A DNA stretch of 64,000 bases from Rhodococcoides fascians A44A (GCF_000760735.1 NZ_JMEX01000008.1:1389928-1453927), one strand, 5' to 3'. Shown: positions 37,097 through 45,980, numbered from the stretch's first letter. A program made the numbers and translations. Notes: a model not told the origin generated them from the letters alone.

Positions 37097-37780
37097 TCAG
37101 AAGAAGCGGTCGGCCAATTCGCCGACGAGGGAGAGATCGCGTGCGTCGGGAATCAGGTACTTGGTGACCGTTCCGCTGATGAACGGGTGCCAGGCGCCGC
37201 CGCCGAACTCGTCGGCAACTACCACTGCTTGCCCGACGAACACGCCGGGGAAATGCCGAGCCGCCAGTGTGCCGTTGTGTGCGGCGATGGCCAGGAGTTC
37301 CTCGGCGCGGCTGCGGTCGATGACGTCGCCCATTCGTGCCAGGAGTTCGCGGCCCGTGTCGGCGGCCTGCGGACGTGGTTCGGCCGACACCAGAATGAGC
37401 TGCCCGACGCTCACGCCCCGGCGCTGGAGCTCGACGGCTATCGCGTGGGCGAGAACGCCGCCGAAGGAGACACCGAGAAGATGCACGGTGCCCGACGCCT
37501 GGACCGCCACGATCTCGTCGGCGTAGAGCGCGGCGAGCGATGTCAGGGACTCGGCCGTGGTGCTGATGGCCTGAACCCCGTAGACGGGCCGATCTTCGCC
37601 GACATGCTCCACGAGCTCGGCGTAGCAGCTGGTCAGCCCCTCGATCGGGTGGATGCAGAATACTGGAGCCTGGGTGCCGGTGGTGCGAATGGGTAGAACC
37701 GCAGGCGTTGCGTAGTTGGTGACCGCAGTGTCGGCGTAATCGGTGAAGGCCAACTTCGAGTAATCGTTCACTACGGTCAT
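37097..37780 (-). CDS. stand-alone NRPS-type thioesterase, catalytic His apparently missing
   Basis: 227 aa, alpha/beta hydrolase. Clearly related to the TE domain that ends the NRPS here: IRTTGTQAPVFCIHPIEGL vs IRTTGDGVPLFCIHPIVGL, and PVYGVQ vs PIYGIQ. The nucleophile Ser is in GVSFGG. The NRPS domain has its catalytic His in HTHWQM near the end; here the matching end (TKYLIPDARDLSLVGELADRFF) has no His, and a lid segment is shorter. So it may be a degenerate relic or a non-hydrolytic binder. ATG 37780 has GGAGG 7 bases upstream. Convergent with the BTAD regulator. Confidence 0.82.
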   Translation of the reverse strand: MTVVNDYSKLAFTDYADTAVTNYATPAVLPIRTTGTQAPVFCIHPIEGLTSCYAELVEHVGEDRPVYGVQAISTTAESLTSLAALYADEIVAVQASGTVHLLGVSFGGVLAHAIAVELQRRGVSVGQLILVSAEPRPQAADTGRELLARMGDVIDRSRAEELLAIAAHNGTLAARHFPGVFVGQAVVVADEFGGGAWHPFISGTVTKYLIPDARDLSLVGELADRFF

Positions 37781-37954
37781 GCGGTGCCTCCAGGGTCGAG
37801 TCTGTCGGAATGTCTTCAGTGGGTCTCTTGTGCCGCCTGAGGAGTATGTCGCGCATTCAACCAACACTGTTACCCGCGTCACAGACTCGTTATATTACGA
37901 TTCGGTCGAGCCCCGGAATGACACTGGTGGGATTCGGGATTCATCCAGTCCATC

Positions 37955-38013
37955 TCGAGTTCGCACTTGTGCAGACGACACGCCGGTGAGGACCTGCACA
38001 AGTGCGAATTCGA
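37955..38013. terminator. 20-base inverted repeat, terminator-like
   Basis: Arms 37955-37974 (tcgagttcgcacttgtgcag) and 37994-38013 match inversely with one mismatch and a 19-base loop. It ends 6 bases after the azlD stop (38019, minus strand), so it is placed as the terminator of azlCD; there is no T-run. Confidence 0.6.
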
Positions 38014-38018
38014 CGGGT

Positions 38019-38345
38019 TCAGAACACCCAGTTCTGCAGGACGACGCAGGTGACGGTGCCGCCGAGGATGCTGAGGGCGATGTTGCGGCGCCAGAGGTGC
38101 AGGCCGATGGTGACGGTGACGCCGGCGAGGGGCGGAATGCCGTGGGCGGCGCCGGTGAGGTCGATGGAGGACAGGGCGTAGACGGCGAGGATGGCGACGG
38201 CGCCGAGGGGCATCCATTTACCGAGTGAGTCGAGGAGGGCGGATTCTCGCAGGGACGATCGGACGAGGAACGGAATTGCTCTCAGCGAGAATGTGATTCC
38301 GACGGCGACGGCCAGGGCTGCGGCGATGTACCAGTAGTCAACCAC
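38019..38345 (-). CDS. azlD: AzlD family branched-chain amino acid exporter subunit
   Basis: 108-aa, four-helix membrane protein with the AzlD motifs FSLRAIPFLVR and MPLGAVAILAVYAL. Works with AzlC as a two-component exporter of branched-chain amino acids. GTG start overlaps the end of azlC by 8 bases, so translation is coupled. Confidence 0.9.
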   Translation of the reverse strand: MVDYWYIAAALAVAVGITFSLRAIPFLVRSSLRESALLDSLGKWMPLGAVAILAVYALSSIDLTGAAHGIPPLAGVTVTIGLHLWRRNIALSILGGTVTCVVLQNWVF

Positions 38346-39012
38346 GCCGGTGCCTGATGATCAGGGCTGCGGTGAACACGCACATTGCCACGACCAGCAT
38401 GGATCCAGGTGCGAGCACCCACCCGATAATCCCGGCGCCGACGGCCAACATCAGCGTCACCCGGTCGGGATTTTCGCGGTAGACGTCGAGGAACAGCACG
38501 ACGAACAGTGCGGTGAGAACGAAGTCGAGTCCTTCGAGTCCGGCGAGCAGGGAGCTGCCCACACCGGCGCCGACGAGGGATCCGACCATCCACGACGAGT
38601 GCAGGCCGAACTGGGTCCACAGGATCTGTCGGCCTCGTAGTCGGGCGGATGCGAGGGCGAAGGCTTCGTCGCAGAGCGCGAAGATGCTGTACAGCTTGGC
38701 CATTCGGCCGTCGACGCGTTGCAGGGGAAAGGTGAGACCGTAGAACAGGTGCCGTGAGTTGACCAGCAGTGTGGTGATGGCGATCGCGGCGAGGGGCGCG
38801 GATGCGGCCAGGAGCCCGACCAGAATGAATTCGACGGAGCCGGCGAAGAGGACGCCGGAGATGATGGGCGCGAGCCACCACGGGAGATCGTGTGCGGTGA
38901 CGATCACCCCGAAACCGATTCCCAGAACGAACAATCCGAGCCATACGACGCCTGCTGATCGGGTGGCGTCGCGGAACGGGGAGCGTAGCTGGGTGGGGGC
39001 GAGCGTGGTCAT
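38338..39012 (-). CDS. azlC: AzlC family branched-chain amino acid exporter subunit
   Basis: 224-aa integral membrane protein of the AzlC family (LGIGFGVIV, FAGSVEFILVGLLAA, LLVNSRHLFYGLTF). ATG 39012. Divergent from an Lrp/AsnC regulator, as is usual for this transporter pair, which Lrp-type proteins regulate in response to amino acids. Confidence 0.93.
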   Translation of the reverse strand: MTTLAPTQLRSPFRDATRSAGVVWLGLFVLGIGFGVIVTAHDLPWWLAPIISGVLFAGSVEFILVGLLAASAPLAAIAITTLLVNSRHLFYGLTFPLQRVDGRMAKLYSIFALCDEAFALASARLRGRQILWTQFGLHSSWMVGSLVGAGVGSSLLAGLEGLDFVLTALFVVLFLDVYRENPDRVTLMLAVGAGIIGWVLAPGSMLVVAMCVFTAALIIRHRRG

Positions 39013-39092
39013 GCGGCAATGATAGGAAATACGTCGCGCGATTTTGTTGCCGCTTCTTGTGTAAAGCCCGAGATGCGCGCAATATCAGAGAT

Positions 39093-39536
39093 GTGGATGC
39101 CATCGATGAGCACATTTTGTTGCTGCTGCAGGAGAACGGCCGGTTGACCAATCAAGAGCTGGCTGCGCAGGTGGGGCTCACGCCTGCGCCGTGCCTGAGG
39201 CGCGTCCGCAAGTTGGAGGAGGACGGCGTCATCACCGGTTACTCCGCGATAGTCGACCGAACACGCATGGGGCGGGGGTTCGAAGTCATCATTCATGCCG
39301 ACCTCGTCGCGAAGGACTTCCGGACGGTGGCCGCGTTCGAGGAACGCATGGCCGGGATGTCGGAGGTCGCGGAGTTGCGCAGGATGTTCGGCATCCCCGA
39401 CTATTTCATTCGTGTTCGTGTGGCGGACCTTGCAGCGTTCGAAAAATGGCTCACGACACAACTTATGGGTGATCCGGCCATCGCGCGGGTGGACTCGCGC
39501 ATCACCATGAAAATTCTCAAGACCGATGCTCCGTGA
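39093..39536 (+). CDS. Lrp/AsnC family transcriptional regulator
   Basis: 147 aa: N-terminal winged helix (IDEHILLLLQENGRLTNQELAAQVGLTPAPCLRRVRKLEEDGVITGYSA) and a C-terminal RAM effector domain. Starts at GTG 39093; CAATAT at 39080-39085 ends seven bases before, suggesting a leaderless transcript. Divergent from azlCD, its probable target. Confidence 0.92.
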   Translation: MDAIDEHILLLLQENGRLTNQELAAQVGLTPAPCLRRVRKLEEDGVITGYSAIVDRTRMGRGFEVIIHADLVAKDFRTVAAFEERMAGMSEVAELRRMFGIPDYFIRVRVADLAAFEKWLTTQLMGDPAIARVDSRITMKILKTDAP

Positions 39537-39561
39537 GTCTCGCTGACTTACCATCGTTCTC

Positions 39562-40203
39562 GTGAGAAAGCTGATTGCGTTGTGTGCGATCGTCGTTGCC
39601 GCACTGCTCGTCGGGAACGTTCCCGCGCACGCGCAACCACGTCCGTTGAGGGTGGCGATCGTCGGCGATTCCTTCAGCGCGGGCATCGGCGCGAGCAGCG
39701 GCTACGGCGGCTACGCCACTCTGCTCGGGGCCAGGGGTTGCTGGGATCTGAATCTGGTGGCGCGGTCCGGCAGTGGGTACGCGGCAAGCACCGACCCGTT
39801 CGTCAGTGTCCCGCGGGTAGCGGCCGTCGCGACGTCGCTTCCGGACGTGATCATCGTGCAGGGCAGCGGAAACGACCGCGGCGACGGCAGGTTGTTCGCG
39901 GCGGCCACCGGCCTGTATCTCACTTATCGCGTGGTGGCACCCCAAGCGCGGATCATCGTCGTCGGGCCTACCGGTGCCCCCAATGCCAAACACGGCAACA
40001 TCGACGAGATCCGACGCCACCTCCGCGATGCGGCCGGGGTGGCAGGCGTGACGTTCCTGGATCCGAAGGCGGAGCGATGGTTGAACCCGGCCACCGACTA
40101 CGCGCCCGACGGAATTCACCCGAACGACGGTGGTCACGCTCGATTGGCGGACCGACTGTTCTCCGCGCTGTCCGGCCTCGGCGTCGGCGGTAGTTGCGGG
40201 TGA
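39562..40203 (+). CDS. secreted SGNH/GDSL hydrolase
   Basis: 213 aa with a signal peptide (LIALCAIVVAALLVGNVPAHAQ). SGNH blocks: GDSFSAG (nucleophile Ser), an Asn in GSGNDRG, and DGIHPND with the catalytic Asp/His pair. Likely an esterase/lipase outside the membrane. GTG 39562 preceded by TACCAT (39549-39554) seven bases before, so leaderless. Its 3' end overlaps the convergent MFS gene by 70 bases. Confidence 0.85.
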   Translation: MRKLIALCAIVVAALLVGNVPAHAQPRPLRVAIVGDSFSAGIGASSGYGGYATLLGARGCWDLNLVARSGSGYAASTDPFVSVPRVAAVATSLPDVIIVQGSGNDRGDGRLFAAATGLYLTYRVVAPQARIIVVGPTGAPNAKHGNIDEIRRHLRDAAGVAGVTFLDPKAERWLNPATDYAPDGIHPNDGGHARLADRLFSALSGLGVGGSCG

Positions 40204-41387
40204 TCGGTACGGCCGAGGTGTAGATCGCGCAGCCACACCAGCAGCGACAGACCGGCGAACACCACTCCGGTGACGCAGACTCCGGTCCAGCCGTAGTGCT
40301 TCCAGGCGAGCGTGCCGACGGCGGACCCCACCGAAGCTCCGACGAAGTACGTCGTCATGTAGATCGAGTTGATGCGCGCCCGTGCTTCGGGTTCCAAGGC
40401 GTAGACGACGTTCTGATTGCTGACGTGCACGCCTTGCAGTGCCAAATCGACCAGGACGAAGGCAAGCACGAACACGAGCCAGACGTGGCTTCCGATCATG
40501 AACAGCGGCCACACGGCGATCAGCAGTACGACGCCGATTCCGGTTCCCCACTGAACCAGTCCGCGGTCGGCCAGACGGCCGGCGACCGACGCCATCAGCG
40601 CACCGGCCACGCCGGCGAGCCCGATCAGCCCGATCTGAGCTGCGGAGAAGCCGAATTCGGTGGTGAGCAGCAACGTCATCGTGGCGAACACTGCGCTGAC
40701 CGACGCGAAGGACAAGGCACCGAGGGCGGATCGAACACGTAACCGGGGGTACCGACGGACGAGCACGCCCATCGACGCCAGCGCGGGCAGGTAGGACACA
40801 CCTGCTGTCCCCGAGTGTCGCGGCAGTACCCGCCACAAGCCCGCTGCCGCGATCAACATCAGGACCGAGGCCAGCCGGTACACCCCCTGCCATCCGGTCA
40901 CGTCGGACAGTAGGCCGGAGATGCTGCGGGCCAGCAGAATTCCCGTCAGCAAACCGCCCATGACGATTCCGACGACTCGGCCCGACTCCGACGGGTCGGC
41001 CATCGAGGCTGCGAACGGAACGATGACCTGCGCGGCAACGGAGAACAATCCGGCCATGGCGGTCCCGACGAGCAACCACGAGAGTCCGGGCGAGAAGCCG
41101 GCGAGAGCCTGCCCGACGGCAGCCAGCGCCATCAGTCCGACGCTGAGCTTCCGTCGATCGACCACATCGCCGAGCGGAACGAGGAACAGCAGACCGAGTG
41201 CGTAGGAGATCTGCGCGACGGTGACCGACACTGCGGCCGCGGACTGCGAGACTCCGAAGTGTTCGGCGATGAGGTCGAGCAGTGGCTGGTTGAGGTAGTT
41301 GCCGCCGGCGCTCAGTCCCGTTGCCACCGCCATGAGGGCGACGACGGGAGTCCCGATCCCGGTTTTGTTCGACGTTGTCGTGTTCAC
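40134..41387 (-). CDS. MFS transporter
   Basis: 417 aa, twelve helices, MFS signature in LGDVVDRRKLSVGLMALAAVG. Fits the arabinose-exporter/EmrD-type drug or metabolite exporters; substrate unknown. GTG 41387 is preferred because AGGAGAAGG lies about 9 bases upstream, rather than ATG 41414 with no ribosome site. Divergent from the LysR gene at 41470; its 3' end overlaps the SGNH gene by 70 bases. Confidence 0.83.
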   Translation of the reverse strand: MNTTTSNKTGIGTPVVALMAVATGLSAGGNYLNQPLLDLIAEHFGVSQSAAAVSVTVAQISYALGLLFLVPLGDVVDRRKLSVGLMALAAVGQALAGFSPGLSWLLVGTAMAGLFSVAAQVIVPFAASMADPSESGRVVGIVMGGLLTGILLARSISGLLSDVTGWQGVYRLASVLMLIAAAGLWRVLPRHSGTAGVSYLPALASMGVLVRRYPRLRVRSALGALSFASVSAVFATMTLLLTTEFGFSAAQIGLIGLAGVAGALMASVAGRLADRGLVQWGTGIGVVLLIAVWPLFMIGSHVWLVFVLAFVLVDLALQGVHVSNQNVVYALEPEARARINSIYMTTYFVGASVGSAVGTLAWKHYGWTGVCVTGVVFAGLSLLVWLRDLHLGRTDHPQLPPTPRPDSAENSRSANRA

Positions 41388-41457
41388 GGGTACAGCCTTC
41401 TCCTGATCGATCATGCTGTCCAATAGATCGATCAGCACCATCGATCGCGCTAAGCGA

Positions 41458-41463
41458 TAGATT
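41458..41463 (+). promoter_or_regulatory. -10 hexamer of leaderless LysR gene
   Basis: TAGATT ends six bases before GTG 41470. Confidence 0.55.
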
Positions 41464-41469
41464 GAGTGG

Positions 41470-42342
41470 GTGGAACTCCGTCATATCCAATACGCCGTCG
41501 CGGTGGCCGAGGAACAGCACTTCAGCCGAGCTGCCGCCCGCCTGCACGTCGCGCAATCCGCTCTGAGCAGTCAGATCCGCGACCTCGAGCGAGAGCTCGG
41601 CGTCGAGCTGTTCACTCGCACCAGCCGTAGCGTCACCGTCACCAAGGCGGGCCAGATCTTCCTCGAACGCGCCTACGGCGTGCTGGGTGCGGTGGCGCGC
41701 CTCGTCTCGGACGTCTCGCCGTCGAACACCGAAGTCCGACGCCTCCGCGTCGGGATGATCGTTCCCCTGACTCGGGTGGATGTGGTCGCGGCCGTCGCCG
41801 CGTTGGCAATCTCGCATCCCAACACGACGGTGTCGCTGTTGCCGAGGGGCAGCGCGGATACCGTCGCAGGTGTCGCCGACGGTTCCCTCGACCTGGGGAT
41901 CATCGGCCTCGCGCCGGGCCGGACGCACGTCGGTCTGACGTCGACTGCGCTGTGGACGGAGAAGCTGTCGTTGTTCGTCTCCCCCCGTCACGAGTGGGCA
42001 GGCAGGGTGACGGTGCGCCTGGCCGAACTGGGCGGAGTGCCGATGATCGACCGGCCCGCGGGGAGCGAAGCCCGCATGCAGACCGATCACGCGTTCACGC
42101 AGTCGTCCGTCGAGCGGGGCCCGGTCATCGAAGCGGACTCGGCGGAACTGGTCACCGGGCTGGCGGAGGCGCAGCTGGGTGTCACACTGCTGCCGTCGTC
42201 ACTGGCCGAGTTGTTTCCTCGGCTTCATCGGATCGACGTGGTCGACGCACCGACGCGCACTGTCTCGGTGATCACCCACCCCGAGCACATCACTTCGGTG
42301 ACAACAGCATTCACCGAGATCCTGCTGAATCAGGCGTCCTGA
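41470..42342 (+). CDS. LysR family transcriptional regulator
   Basis: 290 aa; winged helix (ELRHIQYAVAVAEEQHFSRAAARLHVAQSALSSQIRDLERELGVELF) and LysR effector domain with the GIIGLAPG-type core. Divergent from the MFS exporter, its likely target. The last 13 bases overlap the convergent glutaminase gene. Confidence 0.92.
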   Translation: MELRHIQYAVAVAEEQHFSRAAARLHVAQSALSSQIRDLERELGVELFTRTSRSVTVTKAGQIFLERAYGVLGAVARLVSDVSPSNTEVRRLRVGMIVPLTRVDVVAAVAALAISHPNTTVSLLPRGSADTVAGVADGSLDLGIIGLAPGRTHVGLTSTALWTEKLSLFVSPRHEWAGRVTVRLAELGGVPMIDRPAGSEARMQTDHAFTQSSVERGPVIEADSAELVTGLAEAQLGVTLLPSSLAELFPRLHRIDVVDAPTRTVSVITHPEHITSVTTAFTEILLNQAS

Positions 42343-43568
42343 GTCCGGATCCGGGGGTAAGTGCCGTCGCCCAGGTTCGGGTCCGGCAGAACACCGTCGG
42401 GATCGATGAGCGCGACGTCTCGGCCATCGAGCGCGATGCGTCGCATACCCTCGAGAGTCATTCGTCGGCCGACGTCGGAGAACCGGTTCACCCGGGAGAC
42501 GTCGAAAACGATTGTGCCCGACGATGTGTCGCGGGACAAGGCGTCGAGCAGCATCTCCGCACCACCGAACTGTACGACGCCCTGCAGCTCGACCGTCGAT
42601 TCGCCGTCCTCTTCGCGGATGCTCCGCAGGACCGACGAACCGTAGGGCTCGACGTCCATCAGATGCATGCCCATGTCGTCGGACAGCCGCTCGAAGACCT
42701 GCACGCCGCGGACGCTGTTGCCGTGCGAGTCGAGTCTCGGTGACAGGACGCCGATACCCACCTGGCCCGGAAGCGAACCCAGAAGACCGCCCGCCACACC
42801 ACTTTTCGCGGGAATACCCACCGACGTCAACCAGTGGCCGGCGGCGTCGTACATGCCCGCTCCTGCCATGACCGACAGGGTCTGCCGGGCGACCGCCCGG
42901 CTGACGACCTGTTCGCCGGACGTCGGGTGAACCCCGCCGGACGCCAGCGTGGCTCCCATCAGCGAGAGGTCTCGGACCGTGACGTTGATGGAGCACTGCG
43001 TCGTGTAGCCCTCGACGACGGCATGGGCCTCGTCGGGCAGAATGCCGTAGTTGCGCAGCATGTGCGCGATGGCGAGGTTTCTGTCCGCAGTGTCCAGCTC
43101 GGACCGGCAGACGGACTCGTCGACGGACAACTGCCGTCCGGCGAGGGTCGAGAAGAAACTCAGTGCGCGAGAGGTTCTTTCCTCGACCGACGAACCCAGC
43201 AGAGAATGTGTGGCGATGGCGCCTGCGTTGATCATCGGATTCTTCGGCCGGCGAGTGTCACCTTCGAGGGACAGCTCGTTGAACGCCTCGCCCGACGGCT
43301 CCACCCCGACCGTGTCGAGCACGGCGTCGAAGCCCCGGTCGGTCAGCGCGGCCGCGTACGCGAACGGCTTGGAAATCGACTGGATCGAGAACTCGGTCTC
43401 GTCGTCGCCGACGGAATGAGTCCGTCCGTCGACCGTCGTCACCGCAATCCCGAACACGTCGGGGTTCGCATGCGCGAGATCGGGAATGTAGTCCGCGACC
43501 TCGCCGTCCGTATTGCTCGACAGGCTGTCCAGTACTTCCCGCAGGTAATCGGGAACAGGTGACTTCAC
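42330..43568 (-). CDS. glsA: glutaminase with C-terminal STAS domain
   Basis: 412 aa: a serine-dependent beta-lactamase-like glutaminase (about 1-305) with the Ser-x-x-Lys pair Ser64/Lys67 in SIQSISKPF, followed by NPMINAGAI and the family motifs AGVYDAAGHW-type and GVAGGLLG. A STAS domain (about 320-405) follows, an arrangement found in many bacterial glutaminases. Converts glutamine to glutamate plus ammonia. GTG 43568 with TACATT (43576-43581, minus strand) seven bases before it. Confidence 0.92.
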   Translation of the reverse strand: MKSPVPDYLREVLDSLSSNTDGEVADYIPDLAHANPDVFGIAVTTVDGRTHSVGDDETEFSIQSISKPFAYAAALTDRGFDAVLDTVGVEPSGEAFNELSLEGDTRRPKNPMINAGAIATHSLLGSSVEERTSRALSFFSTLAGRQLSVDESVCRSELDTADRNLAIAHMLRNYGILPDEAHAVVEGYTTQCSINVTVRDLSLMGATLASGGVHPTSGEQVVSRAVARQTLSVMAGAGMYDAAGHWLTSVGIPAKSGVAGGLLGSLPGQVGIGVLSPRLDSHGNSVRGVQVFERLSDDMGMHLMDVEPYGSSVLRSIREEDGESTVELQGVVQFGGAEMLLDALSRDTSSGTIVFDVSRVNRFSDVGRRMTLEGMRRIALDGRDVALIDPDGVLPDPNLGDGTYPRIRTQDA

Positions 43569-43587
43569 GGTACGAAATGTACCTGGT

Positions 43588-44013
43588 TCAGATCGACCCC
43601 AGATCCGCGCCGATCCAGTGCTCGGTGCTCAGGGAGAACCGAACCTGGTCTCCGTGATCGGACGCGGCGAACTGGAGGTATCCCTCCACCTTGTCGGGCG
43701 CGAGGTAACGCTCGGCCATCTCGCGAAGCTGTTCGAGGGTGCCGGGCTCCTCCCGAAGCACAGGCCCGTCGACCGCGACGTACTTGATGCTGGGTTCGAC
43801 CTGCTCGACCATCAAGCTGAATCGCCCTGCAGCACGGATCAACTCGGCCTTCTTGGAAGTCTTCCCTGTGAGCACCCAGGCTTCGCCGCCGGGGGTGTAC
43901 TGGTACCAGATGGGTACGGTCAGTGGACCTCGATCGTTGCCGGCGAAGACCGACAGGGCCGCGATGTGCGGCTCGGACAGAAACTCTTCTCGTTCCGATT
44001 TCGACAGTGGCAT
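43588..44013 (-). CDS. pyridoxamine 5'-phosphate oxidase-family protein
   Basis: 141-aa split beta-barrel flavin/F420-binding family protein (PPOX). GPLTVPIWYQYTPGGEAWVLTGKTSKKAELI is the characteristic beginning, and it ends with RFSLSTEHW. Cofactor (FMN or F420) and substrate cannot be decided from sequence alone. Lies 18 bases after the GNAT gene, same direction. Confidence 0.85.
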   Translation of the reverse strand: MPLSKSEREEFLSEPHIAALSVFAGNDRGPLTVPIWYQYTPGGEAWVLTGKTSKKAELIRAAGRFSLMVEQVEPSIKYVAVDGPVLREEPGTLEQLREMAERYLAPDKVEGYLQFAASDHGDQVRFSLSTEHWIGADLGSI

Positions 44014-44031
44014 GCGCTCAGTTTAGGTCCG

Positions 44032-44523
44032 TCACTCCAGCTCGTCGAAGGGTTTCGCATACCGAAAGCTCCCGTTCACCGGGCCTGCACCGAGCTGGAG
44101 GGCCTGGAAGAAGTGGCCCCACGCGGGGTCGGGCGATTCGACGCCGACATCGAAGGCCGCGCGAAACCCGAACCGGCTGTAGTAACCGGGGTCGCCCAGC
44201 AGGGCCAGCACCGGGATGTCGAGTGCCTCCGACGCGCCGATCAGCGCGTACATCAACGCTTTCCCGACGCCGGTGCCCTGGAACTCCGGGAGCACGGCGA
44301 GCGGTCCGATCCCGACCCCGAAGTCGACGCCGCGGCTACCGATGACGTACCCCGCGATTGTCCCGTCCACGACCGCGACCAGCGACAACTCGGGGACGTA
44401 CCCGTCGGCGAACAGCTTCTCGGTCAACCCGACTTCGACAGGTTCGGCGTCGTCCTGGCGGAATGCTGCCCGCACGACGCCGAGCACGGCCGGGCGGTCG
44501 GCTGGACGTTCGCGTCGAATCAT
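44032..44523 (-). CDS. GNAT family N-acetyltransferase
   Basis: 163 aa. GNAT motif A: LAVLPEFQGTGVGKALMYALIGAS, with the acetyl-CoA pyrophosphate loop QGTGVG; motif B: GDPGYYSRFGFR. The substrate is unknown. ATG 44523 (MIRRERPADRPA) is preferred; an ATG at 44550 and the GTG at 44526 are alternatives, and CATACT just upstream could be a promoter. Confidence 0.85.
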   Translation of the reverse strand: MIRRERPADRPAVLGVVRAAFRQDDAEPVEVGLTEKLFADGYVPELSLVAVVDGTIAGYVIGSRGVDFGVGIGPLAVLPEFQGTGVGKALMYALIGASEALDIPVLALLGDPGYYSRFGFRAAFDVGVESPDPAWGHFFQALQLGAGPVNGSFRYAKPFDELE

Positions 44524-44565
44524 CACCGCCCGAGTATGGCTGCCGTTCATCGGTGTTCCGATTGC

Positions 44566-45243
44566 TCAGCGGGGAATCGGCTTGAGCACGATGTCGGTCG
44601 GATGAGCGTCGGCCGGTGTGTCGACTGCATTGCGGACTGCCTGTGCGACGGTGGATGCCCGCAGGAAGTGCGACGGCTCGTAGTGATCCCCTTCGTGTTC
44701 GACGATCGCCCTCTGCATGTCCGTGTCGATGCGTCCGGGGTGAATCGACGTGACCCGAAGCGTCGGCTCCTCCGCGCGCAACGCGTCGCCGAAGGCCCTC
44801 AACGCGAACTTCGACGCGGCGTACGCGCCCCACCCTGGATTGACACGCAGACCCGCCCCGGAATTGATGAGTACCACGTGGCCGCCTGCCCGTCGCAAAG
44901 CCGGCAGAAGAGCCTTCGTCAGGGACACGACCGCGAGAACGTTCGACTCGTACTGGGCGCGCCAATCCGCAATCGAGGACTCGGCAACCGTCCCCAGCGC
45001 CGCAACGCCTGCATTGTGCACCAGCACATCGAGAGACTCGATGCCCTCCGCCGCCCTGGCCACAGCGTCGTGATCGAGAAGATCCACCGGCCACGGCGTC
45101 GAACCCGGCAGTACCGACGCAATCGACGCCAGCGAGTCCGCCGACCGTCCGCCCAGTCGAACCTCGTGATCCGACGCCAATACCCGGGCAATCTCCGCCC
45201 CGAGTCCCCGGCTCGCACCCGTCACCAGCGCAGTGGATGTCAT
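44566..45243 (-). CDS. SDR family oxidoreductase
   Basis: 225-aa classical SDR: TGASRGLGAEIAR, GGR after strand 2, HNAG, INSG and YAASK (Tyr-x-x-x-Lys). Substrate unknown. Same direction as the GNAT and PPOX genes downstream, gaps of about 40 bases and 18 bases, so probably one transcript. Confidence 0.88.
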   Translation of the reverse strand: MTSTALVTGASRGLGAEIARVLASDHEVRLGGRSADSLASIASVLPGSTPWPVDLLDHDAVARAAEGIESLDVLVHNAGVAALGTVAESSIADWRAQYESNVLAVVSLTKALLPALRRAGGHVVLINSGAGLRVNPGWGAYAASKFALRAFGDALRAEEPTLRVTSIHPGRIDTDMQRAIVEHEGDHYEPSHFLRASTVAQAVRNAVDTPADAHPTDIVLKPIPR

Positions 45244-45337
45244 GCTTCCACCTTAGATCCGTGCACTGTGCCGGACCGAACGTGACGTTCGGTCACTTGG
45301 AGTGACCGAACGGTTCATTCGGTCCGACGGATCGGGC

Positions 45338-45862
45338 TCAGTCGAATGTCATGCCCGCTTCGGCGGCCATGGACATGGTGGTGCTGGCGCCGTCGAGGGA
45401 TTCGCGGATGATGTCGGCGTGGCCGGCGTGCTGGGCGATTTCGCGCAGGATGTGCAGCAGGGTGAACCGTGCCGATTGCCATGCGCGTTCGGGAGCCCAG
45501 GGTGCCGTCGGGAGTGGGATTTGGGCGTCGAGGTCCATGGTGGCGAGTGCTGTTTCGGTGTCGGCGGCGACGCGGGCGAGGTCGGCGATCAGTCCGGCAA
45601 CGGTCTCGTCGGGACCCATGACGTATTCGGTGCCCATACGGGACATGTCGAATTCTGCGTTCTCGTCCATGTCGGCGATGGTTTTCATCCAGCCGCGCTC
45701 GTTGCTGACGACGTGGTGGAGCAGGCCGCCGAGGGTCAGTTCGCTGACGGTGGTTCGGGTGCGGGCCTGGTCGTCGGTGATGCCGGTGACGGTGTACAGG
45801 AAGTTCTTGCGCTGATCGGCGAGCATTCGCGCAATGTCGGCTTTTTCACCGGTGAGAGTCAT
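45338..45862 (-). CDS. DinB-superfamily protein (DUF664)
   Basis: 174-aa four-helix protein: TVSELTLGGLLHHVVSNERGW, LLHILREIAQHAGHADIIRE. The His residues (H65-66 and the HAGHADI pair) are the metal triad of the DinB/YfiT fold, typical of thiol-dependent or mycothiol-type enzymes. ATG 45862 has AAAGGGA upstream; the frame runs further 5' without homology. Confidence 0.88.
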   Translation of the reverse strand: MTLTGEKADIARMLADQRKNFLYTVTGITDDQARTRTTVSELTLGGLLHHVVSNERGWMKTIADMDENAEFDMSRMGTEYVMGPDETVAGLIADLARVAADTETALATMDLDAQIPLPTAPWAPERAWQSARFTLLHILREIAQHAGHADIIRESLDGASTTMSMAAEAGMTFD

Positions 45863-45968
45863 GGTGTTCCCTTTCGTTGCTGGTGAGAACGACAGTAGAG
45901 ACGATTGCGGACAGTTACGGTCCTGAAAAGAACTCGAGTCTCGATGGGCGGAAAGTACGGAAGGGTCG

Positions 45969-45974
45969 CAAACT
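45969..45974 (+). promoter_or_regulatory. -10 hexamer of leaderless GH63-type gene
   Basis: CAAACT ends six bases before ATG 45981 and matches the leuS hexamer TAAACT in five of six bases. Confidence 0.5.
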
Positions 45975-45980
45975 AGAGGG

